Below are positions 54,506-63,489 of a stretch of 64,000 nt of DNA, piece after piece. The DNA lies in NCBI RefSeq assembly GCF_000718305.1, contig NZ_JOFQ01000009.1, positions 159,140-223,139 of the forward strand, written 5' to 3'. This DNA comes from Streptomyces niger. GTDB taxonomy: Bacteria; Actinomycetota; Actinomycetes; Streptomycetales; Streptomycetaceae. The stretch's first letter is position 1. Each line of letters starts with the position of its first letter. A model generated the notes under the pieces. The model saw only the letters and a program-made list of their open reading frames with translations. It was not told the origin of the DNA and ran no database searches. The position numbers and the translations under genes are program-made.

Positions 54506-54542
54506 GCCGAAGGCCCCTTCCTCACAGGAAGGGGCCTTCGGC
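54506..54542 (+). terminator. Terminator of tRNA-fMet
   Basis: Perfect 17-bp arms (54506-54522 and 54526-54542) around a 3-base loop, 17 bases after the tRNA. Confidence 0.9.
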
Positions 54543-54703
54543 GTGCGCGCGACCGGTGTCCGGAGGCGAGGCTCCGGCCGGTGCGGGGCGAAGCGGGAGA
54601 AACGCGTCCCTTCCTGGCAGTTCTTCAAACGAGAACAAAAGGGTCAGAGTCGATCTCCCGGATGATCGACGCGCAGAAAAGCGTTCAGAAGCTGTCGATA
54701 GGT

Positions 54704-54720
54704 GCTGACTTTTTGTCAGC
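54704..54720 (+). promoter_or_regulatory. Short hairpin in the leader of the RsbW-like gene
   Basis: GCTGAC-TTTTT-GTCAGC forms a 6-bp stem 44 bases before the start codon. With its T-rich loop it could be an operator or weak leader stem. Confidence 0.35.
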
Positions 54721-54764
54721 AGACCAGTCCGGACGGTGGGATTCCCAACACTCGAAGGGTGAGG

Positions 54765-55262
54765 ATGCCTTCCGGACCCCCAGCAGAACCCCCCGAGGAG
54801 CTGACGGCCCCGCTCGCGTACGCAGGTGTCTGGAGGTTCACCGCTCCGGCACTGGAGGCCTCGGTGCCACAGGCGCGGCACGCGGTACGGGATCTGCTCG
54901 GCGACCAGCACGTGCCCGCGGGGCCCGACATCGTGGACGGCCTGCTGCTGATCACTTCCGAGCTGGTCACCAATGCGGTGCAGCACGCAGCCCTGCTCTC
55001 CCCGCAGATCGTCGTCGAGCTGGCGGTCGGCGCGGACTGGGTACGGATCGCCGTCGAGGACAACCACCCGTACCGCCCCAAGGCGATGGAGGCCGACGAG
55101 GAAGACCTCGGCGGCCGTGGCCTCTGGCTGATCAAGATGCTGACTGCCGAGGCCGGCGGGAAGTGCGGGGTGGAGCACACGGCGAGCGGCGGCAAGGTCG
55201 TATGGGCCGAACTGCCGCTCGCCCAGGTGCCGACGCCTACCAGCCCGCCGTCGTCCCTGTGA
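54765..55262 (+). CDS. RsbW-like ATP-binding anti-sigma/regulatory kinase
   Basis: A 165-aa HATPase_c domain protein. The Bergerat-fold ATP site is visible as LLITSELVTNAVQHA (N-box), VRIAVEDNHPYRP (G1 box) and LGGRGLWLIKMLT (G2 box). Such stand-alone kinases, numerous in Streptomyces, phosphorylate or bind STAS anti-anti-sigma factors. ATG 54765 follows AAGGGTGAGG. No sigma factor or STAS gene is adjacent. Its last 26 bases overlap the 3' end of idi on the other strand. Confidence 0.88.
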   Translation: MPSGPPAEPPEELTAPLAYAGVWRFTAPALEASVPQARHAVRDLLGDQHVPAGPDIVDGLLLITSELVTNAVQHAALLSPQIVVELAVGADWVRIAVEDNHPYRPKAMEADEEDLGGRGLWLIKMLTAEAGGKCGVEHTASGGKVVWAELPLAQVPTPTSPPSSL

Positions 55263-55848
55263 GCTCACGGATCGCCGGACGCGCCGCGTCCAGGACGGTC
55301 ATGAACCACACCGAGAAGGGGGCCTCGGCGTGACGCCGGACCAGGTCGTCCGGCGTCACGAAGGCGTACTCGCCGACCTCCTCGGGGTCCGGCTCCGGGG
55401 TGTCCCGGACCAGGCCCACGAAGAGGTGGTTGTACTCCTGCTCGACCAGCCCGGACTCCGGGTCCGGGTGGTTGTAGCGCACCGTGCCGGCCTCACCGAG
55501 GAGCGACGGGGCGACACCCAGCTCCTCGGCGGTGCGCCGGGCCGCCGCCGCGAACGGCTTCTCGCCCGGATACGGATGGCCGCAGGCGGTGTTGGACCAC
55601 ACCCCGGGGGAGTGGTACTTCCCCAGCGCCCGGCGCTGCAGCAGCAGTCGGCCCTGCTCGTCGAAGAGGAAGACGGAGAACGCGCGGTGCAGCTGCCCGG
55701 GGTCCTGATGGGCGGCGAGCTTCTCCGCCGTACCGATCGTTCTACCGTCCTCGTCCACCAGCTCCAGCATGATCGGCTCCGCGGCCGTGTCCGGCGCGGC
55801 CATCGCCGCGGTTCCTGCGGTCTGTCCGTTGGCAGGTGTGATCGGCAT
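55237..55848 (-). CDS. idi: Isopentenyl-diphosphate delta-isomerase, type 1
   Basis: A 203-aa Nudix-fold enzyme interconverting IPP and DMAPP. Landmarks are LHRAFSVFLFDEQGRLLLQR, the active-site Cys in WSNTACGHPYPGE, the Nudix-type RRTAEELGV, and the metal-binding Glu near LVEQEYNHLF. ATG 55848 is preferred because AGAAGG lies 6 bases before it; the earlier ATG at 55854 abuts the ribosome site. It has a normal length. The 3' end overlaps the convergent RsbW-like gene by 26 bp. It supplies DMAPP for isoprenoids, including undecaprenyl carriers used by wall polymers. Confidence 0.95.
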   Translation of the reverse strand: MPITPANGQTAGTAAMAAPDTAAEPIMLELVDEDGRTIGTAEKLAAHQDPGQLHRAFSVFLFDEQGRLLLQRRALGKYHSPGVWSNTACGHPYPGEKPFAAAARRTAEELGVAPSLLGEAGTVRYNHPDPESGLVEQEYNHLFVGLVRDTPEPDPEEVGEYAFVTPDDLVRRHAEAPFSVWFMTVLDAARPAIRELTGTTAGW

Positions 55849-55973
55849 GCCCATCCTTCTCGGTCGGTCCTCGATGTTCAGTCTGCCCTAGTAGCGCCCG
55901 TATCAGTGGCACAGTGGCGCACCGTGTGCGGCGTGGCAGAACAGGCGGCGCGTAGCAATCGTTATGCGCCGTC

Positions 55974-56984
<1,011 letters not shown>

Positions 56985-57239
56985 AACCGGCACCCTAACC
57001 AGGGCCGCAGTTGTTCATCGACGGCAAGATCGACCATGATGATCGCGGCAGACGCCACCGCCGGTCGGCCACCGGGCGGTGAATGCGTGGTGAACGGCCG
57101 CATCCGGCGATCCGCTAACCTCTGCCGACGTGCCACCGACCCCTCCGGGGCCCGAGGTGTGCCACGACTGCTGCCCGGGTAGTTCGTACCGAATGCGGAC
57201 CGGCCGGCGGCCTTGCCAGCATTCAGGGAGTGAATTCGT

Positions 57240-59030
57240 CTGTCGACCGCAATCCTCACCGGTGCGCCGGTCGCCGGGTCGCCGCTCGAAGGCGACCTGC
57301 GCGAGCTGGGCTTCGATGTCCGCAGCGCCGTTGACGCCGCCGATGCGGCCCGGCTGCTGGCGGAGGTCCCCGCGGGCCGCCGGGTCGCGCTGGTCGACGC
57401 CAGGTTCGTCGGCCACCTGCACAGCCTCCGCCTGGCCCTGACCGACCCCCGCTTCCCGGCCGCGGCCGTCACCGGCGCACTGACCGCGCAGCCCGAGGCG
57501 CGCACCGCGCTCTCCCGCGCGCTCGCCACGGCGGACGCCGCCGACGGGCTTCCGGACGCCGTCGCCGACGCGCTGGACGCCGAGGGCGTATCGGTGCACC
57601 GACCCGAGCTCGGCTCGCTGGTCGCCTCCGTCCCCTCCGGCGCACAGCAGCGCCACGAGGCGCGGGCCGCCGTGAGCGCCGTGGACGACGAGGCCGTACG
57701 CCTGCGGACCGCCGTGAAGTCGCGCGACGGTTTCTTCACCACGTACTGCATCAGCCCGTACTCCCGGTACATCGCCCGCTGGTGCGCGCGGCGTGGTCTC
57801 ACCCCGAACCAGGTCACCACCGCGTCGCTGCTCACCGCGCTGATCGCGGCGGGCTGCGCGGCCACCGGCGACCGCCTCGGCTTCATCGCCGCCGGCCTGC
57901 TCCTCCTCTTCTCCTTCGTCCTGGACTGCACCGACGGGCAGCTCGCCCGCTACTCCCTGCAGTACTCGACGATGGGCGCCTGGCTCGACGCGACGTTCGA
58001 CCGCGCCAAGGAGTACGCGTACTACGCGGGCCTGGCGCTCGGCGCATCTCGTGGCGGCGGCCATGACGATGTATGGGCCCTCGCGCTCGGCGCCATGGTG
58101 CTGCAGACGGTCCGGCACGTCGTGGACTTCTCCTTCAACGAGGCGAACCACGACGCCACCGCCAACACCAGCCCGACCGCGGCGCTCTCCGACAAGCTCG
58201 ACAGCGTCGGCTGGACCGTGTGGGCCCGCCGCATGATCGTGCTGCCGATCGGCGAGCGCTGGGCCCTGATCGCGGTCCTCACGGCCTGCGCCACGCCCCG
58301 CATCGTCTTCTGGGTGCTGCTCATCGGCTGCGCGCTGGCCGCCTGCTACACCACCGCGGGCCGCGTACTGCGCTCGCTGACCCGGCGCGCGCGCCGGACC
58401 GACCGGGCCGCACAGGCGCTCGCCGACCTTGCCGACTCCGGACCGCTCGCCGAGGGCTTCGCGGCCGCCTTCCGGGGCGTGGCCCGCAAGCTCCCCGGCT
58501 TCGCCGCGCCCGTGATCGCCGCCGTCGGCGCCGCTGTGATGATCGCCACCGCCGCGTTCGCCGGCTGGGGCAGCCCCTGGGTCTGCGTCGCCGCGCTGAT
58601 CTACGCCGTACTCTCCGGACTTGCCGTCGCCCGCCCTCTCAAGGGCGCGCTGGACTGGCTCGTGCCGCCGCTCTTCCGTGTCGGCGAATACGTCGCGATT
58701 CTGGTGATTGCGGCCCGTTCCGAGGTGAACGGAGCGTTGCCGGCGGCATTCGGGCTGGTGGCCGCGGTCGCCTACCATCACTACGACACGGTGTACCGCA
58801 TCCGCGGCGGCAGCGGCGCGCCTCCGCGCGCTCTGGTGCGGGCGACCGGCGGACACGAGGGCCGCGCCCTCGTGGTCGCGCTCGCCGCGGCCGCACTGCC
58901 CACCTCAGGTTTCACAATCGCGCTGACGGTCCTTGCGGGGGCCCTGGCGCTGCTGGTGCTCACCGAGAGCATCCGCTTCTGGGTGTCCTCCCATGCACCC
59001 GCCGTACACGACGAAGGAGAACCCGCATGA
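57240..59030 (+). CDS. DUF5941/CDP-alcohol phosphatidyltransferase fusion, CTG start
   Basis: A 596-aa protein. Its N-terminal ~150 residues match the DUF5941 type (STAILTGAPVAGSPLEGDL, GFDVRSAVDAADAARLL); the middle is a CDP-alcohol phosphotransferase with the complete signature DCTDGQLARYSLQYSTMG followed by AWLDATFD (all four catalytic Asp). The remainder has about 8-10 transmembrane helices. In-frame TGA at 57231 limits the 5' end; GGGAG lies 9 bases before CTG 57240, so CTG is the probable start. A GTG at 57594 would delete the N-terminal domain. It overlaps the next gene by 4 bases (ATGA). Confidence 0.85.
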   Translation: MSTAILTGAPVAGSPLEGDLRELGFDVRSAVDAADAARLLAEVPAGRRVALVDARFVGHLHSLRLALTDPRFPAAAVTGALTAQPEARTALSRALATADAADGLPDAVADALDAEGVSVHRPELGSLVASVPSGAQQRHEARAAVSAVDDEAVRLRTAVKSRDGFFTTYCISPYSRYIARWCARRGLTPNQVTTASLLTALIAAGCAATGDRLGFIAAGLLLLFSFVLDCTDGQLARYSLQYSTMGAWLDATFDRAKEYAYYAGLALGASRGGGHDDVWALALGAMVLQTVRHVVDFSFNEANHDATANTSPTAALSDKLDSVGWTVWARRMIVLPIGERWALIAVLTACATPRIVFWVLLIGCALAACYTTAGRVLRSLTRRARRTDRAAQALADLADSGPLAEGFAAAFRGVARKLPGFAAPVIAAVGAAVMIATAAFAGWGSPWVCVAALIYAVLSGLAVARPLKGALDWLVPPLFRVGEYVAILVIAARSEVNGALPAAFGLVAAVAYHHYDTVYRIRGGSGAPPRALVRATGGHEGRALVVALAAAALPTSGFTIALTVLAGALALLVLTESIRFWVSSHAPAVHDEGEPA

Positions 59031-59764
59031 TCGGCCTCGTGCTGGCGGCCGGCGCCGGACGGCGTCTGCGTCCCTACACCGACACCCTCCCCAAGGCCCT
59101 GGTGCCGGTCGACGGCGACACGACCATCCTCGACCTCACGCTCGGCAACTTCGCCGAGATCGGCCTGACCGAGGTCGGGATCATCGTCGGCTACCGCAAG
59201 GAGGCCGTGTACGAGCGCAAGGAGGCCCTGGAGCAGAAGTACGGCCTCAAGCTCACGCTGATCGACAACGACAAGGCCGAGGAGTGGAACAACGCCTACT
59301 CCCTCTGGTGCGGTCGTGACGCGATCAAGCACGACGTGATCCTCGCCAACGGCGACACCGTGCACCCGGTCTCCGTCGAGAAGACCCTGCTCGCCGCGCG
59401 CGGCGACGGCAAGAAGATCATCCTCGCGCTGGACACGGTCAAGGACCTGGCCGACGAGGAGATGAAGGTCGTCGTCGACCCCGACAAGGGCATGACGAAG
59501 ATCACCAAGCTGATGGACCCGGCCGAGGCGACCGGCGAGTACATCGGCGTGACCCTCATCGAGGGCGAGGCCGCCGACGAGCTGGCCGACGCGCTCAAGA
59601 CCGTCTTCGAGGCGGACCCGCAGCAGTTCTACGAGCACGGCTACCAGGAGCTCGTGAACCGCGGCTTCCGGATCGACGTGGCGCCCATCGGCGACGTCAA
59701 GTGGGTCGAGATCGACAACCACGACGACCTCGCGAAGGGCCGTGAGATCGCATGCCAGTACTGA
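59027..59764 (+). CDS. Sugar/alditol-phosphate nucleotidyltransferase (LicC-like cytidylyltransferase)
   Basis: A 245-aa enzyme of the GT-A-like nucleotidyltransferase fold. The nucleotide loop is LVLAAGAGRRLRPYTDTLPK, and the EEWNNAYSLWCG motif is the form seen in LicC/inositol-phosphate cytidylyltransferases, which activate small alcohol phosphates with CTP. It contains ILANGDTVHP and IEIDN-type metal sites (VKWVEIDNHDD). It overlaps the genes on both sides. The likely reaction is CTP plus a glycerol or related phosphate giving CDP-alcohol. The substrate is inferred from context. Confidence 0.8.
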   Translation: MIGLVLAAGAGRRLRPYTDTLPKALVPVDGDTTILDLTLGNFAEIGLTEVGIIVGYRKEAVYERKEALEQKYGLKLTLIDNDKAEEWNNAYSLWCGRDAIKHDVILANGDTVHPVSVEKTLLAARGDGKKIILALDTVKDLADEEMKVVVDPDKGMTKITKLMDPAEATGEYIGVTLIEGEAADELADALKTVFEADPQQFYEHGYQELVNRGFRIDVAPIGDVKWVEIDNHDDLAKGREIACQY

Positions 59765-60816
59765 CGAGGCTCATCCCCTCGCCAGTCGTCGTCGACATCC
59801 GGCCGGGGGCGCTCGACGACCTGGCCGGTGTCCTCGCCGACCAGCGGATCTCGTCGTCAGGCAAGCTCGCCATCGCCATCAGCGGTGGCTCCGGCGCGGT
59901 GCTGCGTGAGCGGCTCGCGCCGGCGCTGCCCAGCGCCGAGTGGTTCGAGGTGGGGGGCGGCACGCTCGACGACGCCATCAAGCTCGCCGACGCCATGAAG
60001 AAGAAGGGGCGCTACGACGCGGTCGTGGGCCTCGGCGGCGGCAAGATCATCGACTGCGCCAAGTTCGCCGCTGCGCGCGTGGGCCTGCCGCTGGTCGCCG
60101 TCGCGACGAACCTGTCGCACGACGGCCTCTGCTCGCCCGTCGCGACCCTCGACAACGACGCGGGCCGCGGCTCGTACGGCGTGCCGAACCCGATAGCCGT
60201 GGTCATCGACCTCGACGTGATCCGCGAGGCCCCGGTCCGCTTCGTCCGCTCCGGCATCGGCGACGCGCTGTCCAACATCTCCGCGATCCGCGACTGGGAG
60301 CTCGCGGCGCGCGAGCGCGGCGAGGACATCGACGGTCTCGCGGCCGCCATGGCGCGCCAGGCCGGCGAGGCCGTTCTGCGCCACCCCGGCGGCGTCGGCG
60401 ACGACGGCTTCCTGCAGGTACTCGCCGAGGGGCTGGTCCTCACCGGCATCGCGATGTCCGTGTCGGGCGACTCCCGGCCGGCGTCCGGCGCCTGTCACGA
60501 GATCAACCACGCGTTCGACCTGCTCTTCCCCAAGCGCGCCGCCAGCCACGGCGAACAGTGCGGCCTGGGCGCGGCCTTCGCGATGCACCTGCGCGGGGCG
60601 AAGGAGGAGTCCGCTTTCATGGCGGAGGTCCTGCGCCGGCACGGGCTGCCCGTCCTGCCGGCGGAGATCGGCTTCTCCGTGGACGAGTTCGTCCAGGTCG
60701 TGGAGTACGCCCCGACGACCCGGCCGGGCCGGTACACGATCCTCGAGCACCTCAATCTGAACACCGACCAGATCAGGGACGCATACGCCGACTATGCCAA
60801 AACCATCGGTAGCTGA
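59752..60816 (+). CDS. sn-Glycerol-1-phosphate dehydrogenase-like enzyme
   Basis: A 354-aa iron/zinc-alcohol-dehydrogenase-fold protein of the AraM/EgsA type. NAD(P) binding: GLGGGKIID (about 93-101). Metal ligands are predicted at D171 (SGIGDALSN), H249 (SGACHEINHAF) and H266 (RAASHGEQCGLG), the set used by glycerol-1-phosphate dehydrogenase. That enzyme reduces DHAP to sn-glycerol-1-phosphate. Dehydroquinate-synthase-like cyclases are an alternative fold relative, but the GDALSN motif and gene context favour G1P dehydrogenase. It overlaps both neighbours (13 bp and 23 bp). Confidence 0.82.
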   Translation: MPVLTRLIPSPVVVDIRPGALDDLAGVLADQRISSSGKLAIAISGGSGAVLRERLAPALPSAEWFEVGGGTLDDAIKLADAMKKKGRYDAVVGLGGGKIIDCAKFAAARVGLPLVAVATNLSHDGLCSPVATLDNDAGRGSYGVPNPIAVVIDLDVIREAPVRFVRSGIGDALSNISAIRDWELAARERGEDIDGLAAAMARQAGEAVLRHPGGVGDDGFLQVLAEGLVLTGIAMSVSGDSRPASGACHEINHAFDLLFPKRAASHGEQCGLGAAFAMHLRGAKEESAFMAEVLRRHGLPVLPAEIGFSVDEFVQVVEYAPTTRPGRYTILEHLNLNTDQIRDAYADYAKTIGS

Positions 60817-61573
60817 ACTCCGGCCGGTCGTTCACCCGGAAGGGGTGAAGGACCGGCGGAGCGGTGAGCACTGGGGCGGCCGCCTGTACATGCGCGAGAT
60901 TTCGCTGCGCATCGACCGGCACCTGGTGAACACCCGGGTCACGCCCAACCAGCTGACCTACCTGATGACCGTCTTCGGCGTCCTCGCAGCGCCGGCGCTC
61001 CTGGTGCCGGGGCTGTGGGGGGCCGTGCTCGGCGTGGTCATGGTGCAGATGTACCTGCTGCTCGACTGCGTCGACGGCGAGGTCGCCCGCTGGAAGAAGC
61101 AGTACTCGATGTCCGGGGTCTACCTGGACCGGGTCGCCGCCTACCTGTGCGACGCCGCCGTGCTGGTCGGCTTCGGCCTGCGCGCCGCCGACCTGTGGGG
61201 CGCCGGGCGGATCGACTGGCTGTGGGCCTTCCTCGGCACCCTCGCGGCGCTCGGCGCGATCCTGATCAAGTCGGAGACCGACCTCGTCGGCGTCGCCCGC
61301 CATCAGGCCGGGAAGCCGCCGGTCAAGGAGGCGGCGTCCGAGCCGCGCTCGTCCGGCATGGCGCTGGCCCGCAAGGCGGCGGCAGCGCTGAAGTTCCACC
61401 GGCTCATCCTGGGCATCGAGGCGTCCCTGCTGATCCTGGTCCTGGCCATTCTCGACACGATCCGCGGAGACCTGTTCTTCTCGCGGCTCGGCGTCGCGGT
61501 CCTGGCCGGCATCGCGCTCGTGCAGACCCTGCTCCACCTCGTGTCCATCCTGGTTTCCAGCAGGCTCAAATGA
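60794..61573 (+). CDS. CDP-alcohol phosphatidyltransferase family protein with altered motif
   Basis: A 259-aa membrane enzyme with about 6 helices. The CDP-alcohol signature reads DCVDGEVARWKKQYSMSG followed by VYLDRVAAYLCD. The first three Asp of the DxxDGxxAR-GxxxDxxxD motif are present, but the last Asp is replaced by Ala (DRVAA), a change that should reduce or alter catalysis in the classical mechanism. It overlaps G1P dehydrogenase by 23 bp and the glycosyltransferase by 4 bp (ATGA). It could accept a different alcohol, act with the upstream transferase, or be a non-catalytic partner. Confidence 0.82.
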   Translation: MPKPSVAELRPVVHPEGVKDRRSGEHWGGRLYMREISLRIDRHLVNTRVTPNQLTYLMTVFGVLAAPALLVPGLWGAVLGVVMVQMYLLLDCVDGEVARWKKQYSMSGVYLDRVAAYLCDAAVLVGFGLRAADLWGAGRIDWLWAFLGTLAALGAILIKSETDLVGVARHQAGKPPVKEAASEPRSSGMALARKAAAALKFHRLILGIEASLLILVLAILDTIRGDLFFSRLGVAVLAGIALVQTLLHLVSILVSSRLK

Positions 61574-62472
61574 CTCAGAACTCTCAGAACCTGAAGCTCG
61601 GCGCGGTCGTCCTCACGATGGGCAACCGCCCCGACGAGCTGCGTGCGCTCCTCGACTCCGTCGCCAAGCAGCACGGCGACGCGATCGAGGTCGTGGTCGT
61701 CGGCAACGGCTCGCCGCTGCCGGAGCTTGCTGTTTCCGGACTGGCCCTACGGACCGTGGAGCTGCCGGAGAACGTCGGCATCCCGGCGGGCCGGAACGTC
61801 GGAATCGAGGCGTTCGGCCCCGGCGGGTCGGAGAAGGACGTCCTGCTCTTCCTCGACGACGACGGCCTGCTCGCGAACATGGACACCGCGGAGCTGTGCC
61901 GCGAGGCGTTCGCCCGCGACCCGAAGCTGGGGATCGTCAGCTTCCGTATCGCGGATCCGGACACCGGGGAGACCCAGCGCCGCCACGTACCGCGGCTGCG
62001 CGCGTCCGACCCGCTGCGCTCCTCCCGCGTCACGACCTTCCTCGGCGGCGCCAACGCGGTCCGCACGAAGGTCTTCGACGAGGTCGGCGGGTTGCCCGAC
62101 GACTTCTTCTACGCGCACGAGGAGACCGACCTCGCCTGGCGGGCCCTGGACGCGGGCTGGATGATCGACTACCGCGCGGACATGGTCCTGCTGCACCCGA
62201 CCATGGCCCCCACCCGGCACGCCGTGTACCACCGGATGGTGGCGCGCAATCGGGTGTGGCTGGCGCGCCGGAACCTGCCTGCCCTGCTGGTTCCGGTCTA
62301 CCTCGGGGTCTGGCTGCTGCTGACGCTCGCGCGGCGTCCCTCGCTGCCGGGGCTGCGGGCCTGGCTGGGCGGCTTCCGGGAGGGCTGGACCAAGCCGTGC
62401 GGCCCCAGGCGTCCCATGAAGTGGCGTACCGTGTGGCGACTGACCCGACTGGGCCGGCCCCCGGTCATCTGA
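61570..62472 (+). CDS. Family 2 glycosyltransferase
   Basis: A 300-aa GT-A-fold glycosyltransferase. N-terminal GAVVLTMGNRPDELRALLDS, the nucleotide region ENVGIPAGRNVGIEAFG, the metal-binding DDDG (LLFLDDDGLLAN) and the acceptor HEETDLAWRALDAG form the usual GT2 pattern. A hydrophobic segment near the C-terminus (LLVPVYLGVWLLLTLARRP) may anchor it at the membrane. It overlaps the CDP-alcohol transferase gene by 4 bp, so it probably glycosylates the product of that pathway before export. Confidence 0.9.
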   Translation: MTQNSQNLKLGAVVLTMGNRPDELRALLDSVAKQHGDAIEVVVVGNGSPLPELAVSGLALRTVELPENVGIPAGRNVGIEAFGPGGSEKDVLLFLDDDGLLANMDTAELCREAFARDPKLGIVSFRIADPDTGETQRRHVPRLRASDPLRSSRVTTFLGGANAVRTKVFDEVGGLPDDFFYAHEETDLAWRALDAGWMIDYRADMVLLHPTMAPTRHAVYHRMVARNRVWLARRNLPALLVPVYLGVWLLLTLARRPSLPGLRAWLGGFREGWTKPCGPRRPMKWRTVWRLTRLGRPPVI

Positions 62473-62550
62473 CAAGCTCGGGTCGAGAGCAGCATCCGGC
62501 GCCTCCCGGGGTACTCACCTCACTCCGGGCAGCGCACCTTGAGGACGAGA

Positions 62551-63489
62551 GTGTCAACTGTGAGCGAGACCAGGCACGACAGTGCGGTCGCCATGAATGC
62601 CCAGCGGGCCCCCGAGGGTGGGCTCACGCCGGTGCAGCTGGCCCAGAAGTACGGGCTGACGCAGAGCGGCGCCCGGCCGAGCCTGCCGGCGTACGTGCGT
62701 CAGCTGTGGCAGCGGCGCCACTTCATCTCGGCGTTCTCCAGCGCCAAGCTGACCGCCCAGTACAGCCAGGCCAAGCTGGGCCAGGTGTGGCAGGTGGCCA
62801 CGCCGCTGTTGAACGCGCTGGTCTACTACTTGATCTTCGGCCTGCTGCTCGGCACCAGCCGGGGCGTGCCGGACTTCGTGCCGTTCCTGGTCACGGGCGT
62901 CTTCATCTTCACGTTCACGCAGAGCTCGGTGCTGGCGGGGACGCGGGCCATCTCGGGCAACCTCGGCCTGGTCCGGGCGCTGCACTTCCCGCGCGCCTGC
63001 CTGCCGATCTCGTTCTGCCTGATGCAGCTCAAGCAGCTGCTGTTCTCCATGGGCGTACTGGTCGTCATCCTGCTGGCGTTCGGGCAGACCCCGTACTGGT
63101 CGTGGCTGCTGGCGATCCCGGCGCTGTGCCTGCAGTTCGTCTTCAACACCGGGCTGGCCATGATCATGGCGCGGCTGGGCAGCAAGACCCCGGACCTGGC
63201 CCAGTTGATGCCGTTCATCCTGCGGACGTGGATGTACGCCTCCGGCGTGATGTACAGCATCGATCACATCATGAAGAGCAAGCACATCCCGGGCTTCGTG
63301 CACTTCCTGCTGGAGGTGAATCCGGCCGCGGTCTACATCGACCTGGTGCGGTTCGCCCTGATCGATTCGTTCACGTACAAGCAGCTCCCGACGCACGTGT
63401 GGGCGTTGGCGCTGGGCTGGGCGGTCGTGATGGGCCTGGTGGGTTTCGTGTACTTCTGGAAGGCGGAGGAGCGGTACGGCCGTGGCTGA
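62551..63489 (+). CDS. ABC-2 type polysaccharide/teichoic-acid exporter permease (TagG-like)
   Basis: A 312-aa permease with six predicted helices. It shows the ABC-2 coupling segment SAFSSAKLTAQYSQAKLGQV, where LGQVWQVATPLLNALVYYLI matches TagG/Wzm-type exporters, then VTGVFIFTFTQSSVLAGTRAI and FNTGLAMIMARLG. GTG 62551 has GAGGA 5 bases upstream; GTG 62560 is an in-frame alternative. It overlaps the ATPase gene by 8 bp. Typical substrates are lipid-linked polymers made in the cytoplasm. Confidence 0.9.
   Translation: MSTVSETRHDSAVAMNAQRAPEGGLTPVQLAQKYGLTQSGARPSLPAYVRQLWQRRHFISAFSSAKLTAQYSQAKLGQVWQVATPLLNALVYYLIFGLLLGTSRGVPDFVPFLVTGVFIFTFTQSSVLAGTRAISGNLGLVRALHFPRACLPISFCLMQLKQLLFSMGVLVVILLAFGQTPYWSWLLAIPALCLQFVFNTGLAMIMARLGSKTPDLAQLMPFILRTWMYASGVMYSIDHIMKSKHIPGFVHFLLEVNPAAVYIDLVRFALIDSFTYKQLPTHVWALALGWAVVMGLVGFVYFWKAEERYGRG

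Noticed and set aside
54300..54800. Integration site or genomic island at the initiator tRNA
   Set aside because: No integrase, no duplicated tRNA 3' end and no change in composition around the gene.
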